Shown: positions 58,841-64,000 of the stretch, piece after piece
Numbering within the stretch: position 1 is the first letter of the stretch
How the letters are laid out: the number at the start of each line of letters is the position of its first letter
DNA from: Gautieria morchelliformis
Lineage: Eukaryota; Basidiomycota; Agaricomycetes; Gomphales; Gomphaceae
NCBI GenBank assembly: GCA_015179125.1
Contig: WHVA01000053.1
Coordinates: 248,001-312,000, forward strand
Reading direction: 5' to 3'
DNA length: 64,000 bases
The notes under the pieces: generated by a model
The model's database searches: none
What the model saw: the letters and a program-made list of their open reading frames with translations, nothing else
Told to the model about the DNA's origin: nothing
Made by a program: the position numbers and the translations under genes

Positions 58841-60717
58841 TGCGTGGGCGTGTTGGCCGCGTCCTATGCTTGCTTCGGTGGTGATACACTGGCTCGGCCA
58901 CCTTGTCTGGCGTGACCAACGTGTGTGCCGCCATGACTTTCGTGGCGGCGTCGTCTTCTGGCACGAATCTGATCACACTGGACCTGTAGGTGGTGTCCTC
59001 CGCCTCTTCGTCCCATTCGTAATATTGGGACGGCTCAGGATCCCACACTTCAGCGGGTGCGTCTCCATTGTCCGGAGAGTCGTTGGGTTGGGAATCACCC
59101 TCCACCTCTTCATCAATTTGATGGAGAGAATTTTGACCGAGATCCGTCTCTGGATCCTCGGTCTCCTCTTCATGCCTCATGGCCGCTGTCCTGATACTGG
59201 ACCTAAGCTGGGGGCACTCTGCTTTCTTGTGGCCAGGTTGGCTGCATTCAAAGCACGTAGTGCTGCTTTGGTTGCCGCTGGGCCGATCGTTAGGCCAGCC
59301 CAACGCTTTTGCTGGTGGGGCAGGTTGCTGGGACGATCCTGACGCTTGAGGCTGTTTAGCCTCAGGCGGGCATCCAGCTTGTGCTGGGTGTGGGGCGGCG
59401 GCCGCTGCACCACTCCATTTCTCGAGAACAGGCTGGGCCTGGTCAGGCCCGTCTGTGTCAATGGCTTGCTCCCTGTAAGCCGGGCAGCGCTTGCCATTGC
59501 TGCTGCGCTCTCTGCACGGCGCATCCCTATATTGTATCGGGATGCTTCCTCTATCATTCGGGCCATCTCGAAGAGTTGCTCTATTGAGCTGCTCTCGGCA
59601 TTGTAGCCCTTTTTGAGGACTTCGTTGCACAGTGTTTCGCGCAGCGCTGACACGAACCGTCTCCGGAACATGTAATTGTCTGGCGGCTGTATCATACGCG
59701 CCGTGTATTTCGTGAGCTCGTTCAGCATCTCCTGAATGGTCTTCATGCCCTGCATGACCACGTCGAATTTATTCAATGCGTGATGGTACGTCAGTGTGTG
59801 CAGGAACCTTTTTTGAAGGCCCTGCATCACTGTTTCCAGAGTCCAGCTGCAGACCTGGCGATCGAAGTGTTCTACGTTTCAAAGGAACCATTCCTGGGCT
59901 TCCCCGGTTAGGCGAGTGCCCACATAGCTGACCTGCATGTCTATGCTGGTTGGCCCTATGAGGCAGTTCATTTTCAGCCATCTTAAGACGGCTGCGACGA
60001 AGATCTCAAACTCTTCAAGGTCAGATCCCCCAGCGTATGGCTCGGGGTGAGCCAGCTTCACGCCAGCTTTCGTACCACAGACTTCTCTGGGTCTGTGTCC
60101 GCGGTGTCTGCTAACGCCACACAGATCATCCATGTGATCCCATCGTACAGCTCCAGCGGTACGACATCAGCCTGATCCGGGATTCCCTGGCCTTCCGTTA
60201 GGGCCATGGATCGCTCGCGTGGCTGTGACGCTGCGCGGGGCAGGCTGTTGTATGCCCTGATGGGCCCCGGGCCCGGGTCAGGCTCGGGATCGGGAGCATT
60301 TTGTGCTCTTGGGTCCAGGGGCATTTTGTGTCTGGTGTCCCCTGTCACCCCCACATTGCAGATCTGCAGCCTGCTGTTGTAGGCTGCGCGCGCCTGTCGT
60401 GCGTCCTGCACAGCTCGCATGAGCTGCTCATTGGGCTGCTGAGTGGTGTGGCTTTGGGCCACTGCTTCCTCAGCATTCTTCACTAGCAGCTCGAGGGCCC
60501 ACATATAGCAGCGTGCGGCTGCGGCCTCTTTACGCTGCCAGTGTGCAACTTCGAGCTCTAGGCTCTCGGTTGTCATTTCAGAGTCAGGCTCTGAGGTGAC
60601 CTGTTCCCTGATGATCTGTTGGATCGTCTTGAGGCTGTCCATTGGGGCAGCCGGTTGCTCCTGAGGTTCATTCCTGAACCTCACGTCCTGTTCGACCGGG
60701 ACGGCTGGCGGCGGCAT
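58767..60717 (-). pseudogene. Chromovirus gag
   Basis: The minus strand opens with MPPPAVPVEQDVRF at 60717 and a Gln/Glu-rich N-terminal region. After a frame change near 60070 it reads the capsid part (KLAHPEPYAGGSDLEEFEIF, YVGTRLTGEAQEWF, then a TGA at 59881-59879, FLHTLTYHHALNKFD and RRRFVSALRETL). A second frame change near 59430 leads to a CCHC knuckle, CFECSQPGHKKAECP (about 59255-59210), and an acidic tail overlapping the protease. Capsid and knuckle order and spacing are normal for Ty3/gypsy Gag. The TGA and frame changes disable it. Confidence 0.8.
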
Positions 60718-60783
60718 TCGCTGCTTGTCTCACTCCTTTCATCGCGGGTCTTCCGCGTTGTGACTGCGTTCATTAGCTGCGGA

Positions 60784-62786
60784 CTATCGCGAGCTCGGAT
60801 GTGTTGTGTCGTTTTCCCCACATGGGCGGAGGGCCGTCTGGACGTTCTCCAGCGTGGCTGCGTCCTGCAGCCTGATCTCCTCCGCCTGGTTGGGTTCCTT
60901 GCCGATTGCCATTATGGCGGAGGCAACTGTCAAGATTGGTTTTTAGGCGTTAATATCATGTATTAGTGCACGCAGCGAATGCCCGAATGACTTGTGCGAA
61001 TAGGTATGCCGTTCGGCGAATAGGTGAACCAATAAATGTTCACAAGATAAGAGGGCTGCCCGAGCGGAGCTCGCCCTATCTACAGTCGTAGCGAAATAGC
61101 CCATGGCACTTGACGATGTAACGTGCAAGGTGTCACGGAAGGGTTGTCTAAGTAGCGACAATCCCTTCGCCAGTGAAGGTTCTCCTTTGGAGCCCTTCGC
61201 CATCAGCACAGAAAATAGTTCGAAGGCTAAGGTAACGAAGATGAAGTATGAGAACTCACCAGTGGTGTCTAAGTCCTCTTCTGGTCAAAGATAGAAATCT
61301 CCAGGAGAAGGCTCAAGACGATGATCACCGCGAGGTCAAGTTTGCACAAGATGGATGACGTATGATAATTGAACTGGAGAATATACATGCGAATGTAAAC
61401 TACTTATATCGAATGCTCGTAAGGTATCAGCGAATAGGAAAGAGGCCGTCGTGAGTCAGGGTTGGATAGGGGTGCGCAGTCATGATACTAAGTAGATGGA
61501 ATAAACATACAATAGAGTGAGGGAAGAGTGCGAACATGAAACGATGGAGAGTAAAGGTGGCGAAGGCACCTATGTATGAAATCATGTCTTGGGGCCCGCA
61601 TATACACCACCCTGCATGGGTTCTTCATCTGCTGGGTTGATCCCACACGACCTACGGGTAGGACGTCCCACGAACGCACCCTGCTCATATGAACACCAAA
61701 AGGGGGTTGGACCGAGAAGCTGATGGAGCTACTGATGAGCCATCATGCCAGGTAGGGATATCGATTGTGATTTGATGGTGTGCCTGCTGGCGAATGATGC
61801 GAGCAGCGAGTGGCTGTTCAGCAAAATGCAAGGAAGGGCTAACGGAGATGACATAGGGCAGGAGTGGTCGAGGTGGAGGGCGAAGCCAAGCGAACACGGG
61901 GGAGGAGTGGCAAAAGGGGAAATGGGGATAACAAGGTGCAGGAAATACACAAGTCATGACAATCTGATCATAGGAACATCATCAAAAGAGGGTTGAGCAG
62001 AGGAGGTGATAGGCTCAGCAATGACTGCCAAGTCAGTCCAAAGACGTCGATCGTGCTTCGACAGCATGGCTATGGTAAATGGCGCAAACAGCGAAGATCG
62101 GTTGCCGAACACGGCGAGGGCGATCGGAACGAACACGGAGGTGGAGTGAGAAATGGGAGAACAGGGCATCTGAGTATGGGAAATAAACATGTCATGACAG
62201 CAACGTTGTCAAGCTGCAATGCTAGCTGATCATGCTTGTGGCGCATGAGCACACTCTGGTGCAGCGCATCCTGCACCTGCTTGTTCAGTGCCTCTGCTGT
62301 CTCGTGGTCGATGGCGTGAGCTCTCGAGCTCTTGCGACTTGAGCTCGAGTATTCCGAGCCCTGACCATCGTCTGGGGCTCGCCTTTTTTGCCATCGTCCC
62401 CCTTCGGGGACGATTGTCGTCGCTCTACTTCGTGAGCGGCGGTTCGAGTCGTGGCTTTGTGCCTGTCTCGACATTGATGCTCTGCTGTCTGATGACGGTG
62501 AGACTTCTCTGCCCTTTCCTTTGTCTCTGGGCAGAGGGGATTGGGGGGGCGGCACCGGCTTGTTGCCCGGCGTCGTCTCTTCCTCGACCACACTCAACAA
62601 GATATGGTCAGGGTTTTCCTCGTCCTCCATTGGGGGGATGAGGGCGGTGAGATCTACGATCTCTCTGTCTTCTGGTGTCCTGGACTCTTGGTCCAGGGTA
62701 GCATCAGCCGTCGTGTCGCTGGGCTGCGCCAGTGGTGTGGACCGTGAGCTCGTCGCTCGTGTCCATCTTCGACTGCATGGAATCAT
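60784..62786 (-). pseudogene. First ORF of the chromovirus, split by a solo LTR
   Basis: The minus strand begins at the ATG at 62786 and encodes an acidic Ser/Pro/Arg-rich protein (IVDLTALIPPMEDEENPD, then RRSRSRATTIVPEGG). It ends in a helical segment QVQDALHQSVLMRHKHDQLA just before the inserted LTR. On the other side of the 1272-bp LTR, with one GCAAC copy removed, the same frame resumes (SAIMAIGKEPNQAEEIRL) and stops at 60786-60784, 67 nt before the gag ATG. Apart from the insertion it has no stop. It is not a known Gag domain; the N-terminal position and charge suggest a pre-Gag or RNA-binding leader, which is inference. Confidence 0.65.
60928..62199 (+). mobile_element. Solo LTR (1272 bp) with GCAAC target duplication
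   Basis: It begins TGTCAAGATTGGTTTTTAGG and ends AACATGTCATGACA. GCAAC stands on both sides (60923-60927 and 62200-62204), so it inserted as an element of its own and later lost its interior by LTR-LTR recombination. It carries the recurring small frame at 61103-61294 (MALDDVTCKVSRKGCLSSDN start). It postdates the chromovirus it interrupts. Confidence 0.92.
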
Positions 62787-62927
62787 CACGCTTGCAGCCA
62801 ACAGTAGAAGGTCTACTGGAGGGTCTCAATGATGTTTAGTCGTCGACGCAGCGATCTTTTTCAAGATTGCTTTGAATCCACAATCGGTTGGCCACGTGGC
62901 GATCAACCGCAGGATAGTTCAAAAAGG

Positions 62928-63141
62928 TGTAAAGATGTCTATCTTAAGCCTTAAGTCACAAGAGCACGACAGAACTTGACCAATGTGTGGTATTCTGATG
63001 CTACATAGTGACAGTGTAAGGGTAAGATGCGATGGGAACCGCTGGCCGGTTCCCACGCATAAACTATACAGTGGGTCCCTAAGGGGCCCACTGGGATTAT
63101 GTAATAACTAGTATACATGTATGATATCTAGGTTATTTACA
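62928..63141 (-). repeat. 5' LTR of the chromovirus
   Basis: 214 bp; partner of 52727-52940 with about four differences. No promoter element could be assigned with confidence. The sequence just inside it on the minus strand (CCTTTTTGAACTATCC) does not look like a standard tRNA primer site. Confidence 0.92.
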
Positions 63142-63227
63142 CCCAGGAAAGGGTGTATACCCCATTGTCTAAACATCAATAGTTATATATCTTTGTACTA
63201 TACATGTGGGAACAAAGGACGAACATA

Positions 63228-63582
63228 CACTGGAGGGATATAAAAAATTTCTGGTCTGAAAAACTGTTCAAAAAACTTTAATAAAATTTTGTGTTTTTGT
63301 TAGAATATGTTGAGCAAGAAATTTGTAAAAAAGTTTAAAGTTTTTTGCAGGGTTTTTTATGTCTGTTTATAAGTTTCTTTGTGAAAACACAAAGAAACCT
63401 ATGAAAAAACCCTGAAAAAAACTTTGAAATTTTTTCCAATTTTCTTGCTCAACAAATTCTAATAAAAACACAAAATTTTATTATAGTTTTTTTTTACATA
63501 AAAAACACTAAAAATATTTGGAAAATCTTTACAGTTTTTTCAACAGTTTTTCAGACAAGAAAACTTTTTTATGCCTGCAGTG
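63228..63582. mobile_element. Hairpin MITE copy 3 (355 bp), CACTG termini, ATA target duplication
   Basis: It begins CACTGGAGGGATATAAA, ends TTTATGCCTGCAGTG and is flanked by ATA (63225-63227 and 63583-63585). The interior is the same long foldback as copy 1, with a deletion near the left arm. Non-coding. Confidence 0.9.
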
Positions 63583-63585
63583 ATA

Positions 63586-64000
63586 CAGGGAACTATGTAA
63601 GAAGCCAAGGCTTTGGGACTGGACTTGGGAACAGATCGTAACAAGTCCCATGGTCTATAGAAAGGATTCTGAACAGACACATTTCCATTGCCAAAAATAC
63701 TGGAAAGAAGCCTCATTCTGGAATGCCTTGACATGTGTGACACCATGACAATTCAATGTTTCTTCCGCAAGGCATGGCGCTACATGGACACATATTCATA
63801 AGGTTCCCACTCTTGTCAGGTCACTGACTCTTCAGTTGCAAGAAGGGGCTCAATGCACAGCAGGCTGCTTTTGCTGTGAAAAAAAAAATACAAATCTCAT
63901 CATAAGGTTGGACTTCCCACTGATATTCTCGCCTCAATACCACCATAGAGAACTATTCTACATACTTGTATTCATTTTCTGAGGTGGTTCATGTAAGCCC
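63586..64000. other. Right-edge region, no supported gene
   Basis: A minus-strand 68-codon frame at 63540-63746 overlaps the MITE and is not convincing. Nothing else is recognised. Confidence 0.35.

Larger units (their letters stand above)
52722..63146 (-). mobile_element. Complete-length Ty3/gypsy chromovirus with CCCAG target duplication
   Basis: Two 214-bp LTRs (52727-52940 and 62928-63141), starting TGTAAAGATG and ending TTATTTACA, flank about 10 kb. CCCAG occurs directly outside both (52722-52726 and 63142-63146). The LTRs differ at about four positions by my count, all A/G changes. A purine tract AGAGGGGAGGG (52951-52941, minus) next to the left LTR fixes the orientation as minus. In transcription order it has an ORF upstream of gag, gag, protease, RT, RNase H, integrase, chromodomain and a further ORF after pol. 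A solo LTR of another family (60928-62199) is inserted. Stops and active-site changes indicate a dead copy despite young LTRs. Confidence 0.9.

Noticed and set aside
52722..62204. LTRs at 51357-52614 and 60928-62199 as the two ends of one element
   Set aside because: The right copy has its own GCAAC duplication on both sides, and the true ends of the internal element are the 214-bp LTRs with CCCAG, so the 1.3-kb LTRs belong to another family.

Overview
The window looks like a chromosome segment of a mushroom-forming basidiomycete (Agaricomycetes). The evidence is genes split by many 50-65 nt GT-AG introns, a fungal DyP-type peroxidase, a DUF6533-like seven-helix membrane gene remnant, a TBC/Rab-GAP remnant, and the mobile elements usual for that class: Ty3/gypsy chromoviruses, a Plavaka (CACTA-type) transposase and a KDZ-associated CxC6 cysteine cluster. 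No tRNA, rRNA, CRISPR or bacterial-style operon was seen. All splice sites given here were read by eye from consensus signals, frame and homology, so they are models.

Positions 1-26200 are gene-bearing. The most striking content is four paralogous genes: A (1758-6965, +), B (11972-12441, +, truncated), C (13765-14577, -) and D (15832-21765, +). Each starts with a 35-nt exon, then a phase-2 intron, a conserved exon 2, a phase-0 intron and (except B) a third exon beginning with a DYVVRY segment. This shared head of about 140 residues resembles an alpha-crystallin/HSP20-like beta sandwich, but that is only an inference. The tails differ completely. C is a short Gly/Ala/Tyr-rich protein, while A (about 1655 aa) and D (about 1898 aa) carry long repetitive tails built on V-x-V-L-P-G and [VI]-x-F-[AT]-[DE]-S motifs. 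D also contains a 59-nt intron that seems to have been born inside one repeat unit. Between these genes lie a DUF952 gene (7244-7660), a frameshifted secretory-type gene (about 8422-8679), a C2H2 zinc-finger gene with an acidic tail repeat (9622-11276), a TBC-domain pseudogene (23008-23570, -) and an apparently intact nine-exon DyP-type peroxidase (24338-26199, -).

Positions 26200-64000 are almost entirely repeats and transposon debris. In order they hold: a G/C-rich minisatellite of short dyads (27190-28215); LTRs of one 1.3-kb family (29196-31012, about 34700-36060, 51357-52614 and 60928-62199); three hairpin MITEs with CACTG termini and 3-bp target duplications (29538, 34977, 63228); a KDZ-CxC6 fragment fused to a gypsy Gag-protease remnant; a decayed DUF6533-like gene; a Plavaka transposase pseudogene butted against a Gag fragment; a gypsy element with an unusual antisense cysteine-cluster ORF between pol and its 3' LTR (43555-49511); and a structurally complete 10.4-kb chromovirus (52727-63141, - strand) with 214-bp LTRs and a CCCAG target duplication. 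The chromovirus carries extra ORFs before gag and after pol. A later solo LTR with its own GCAAC duplication splits its first ORF. Catalytic residues of all pol genes seen here are mutated, so none of these copies looks autonomous.
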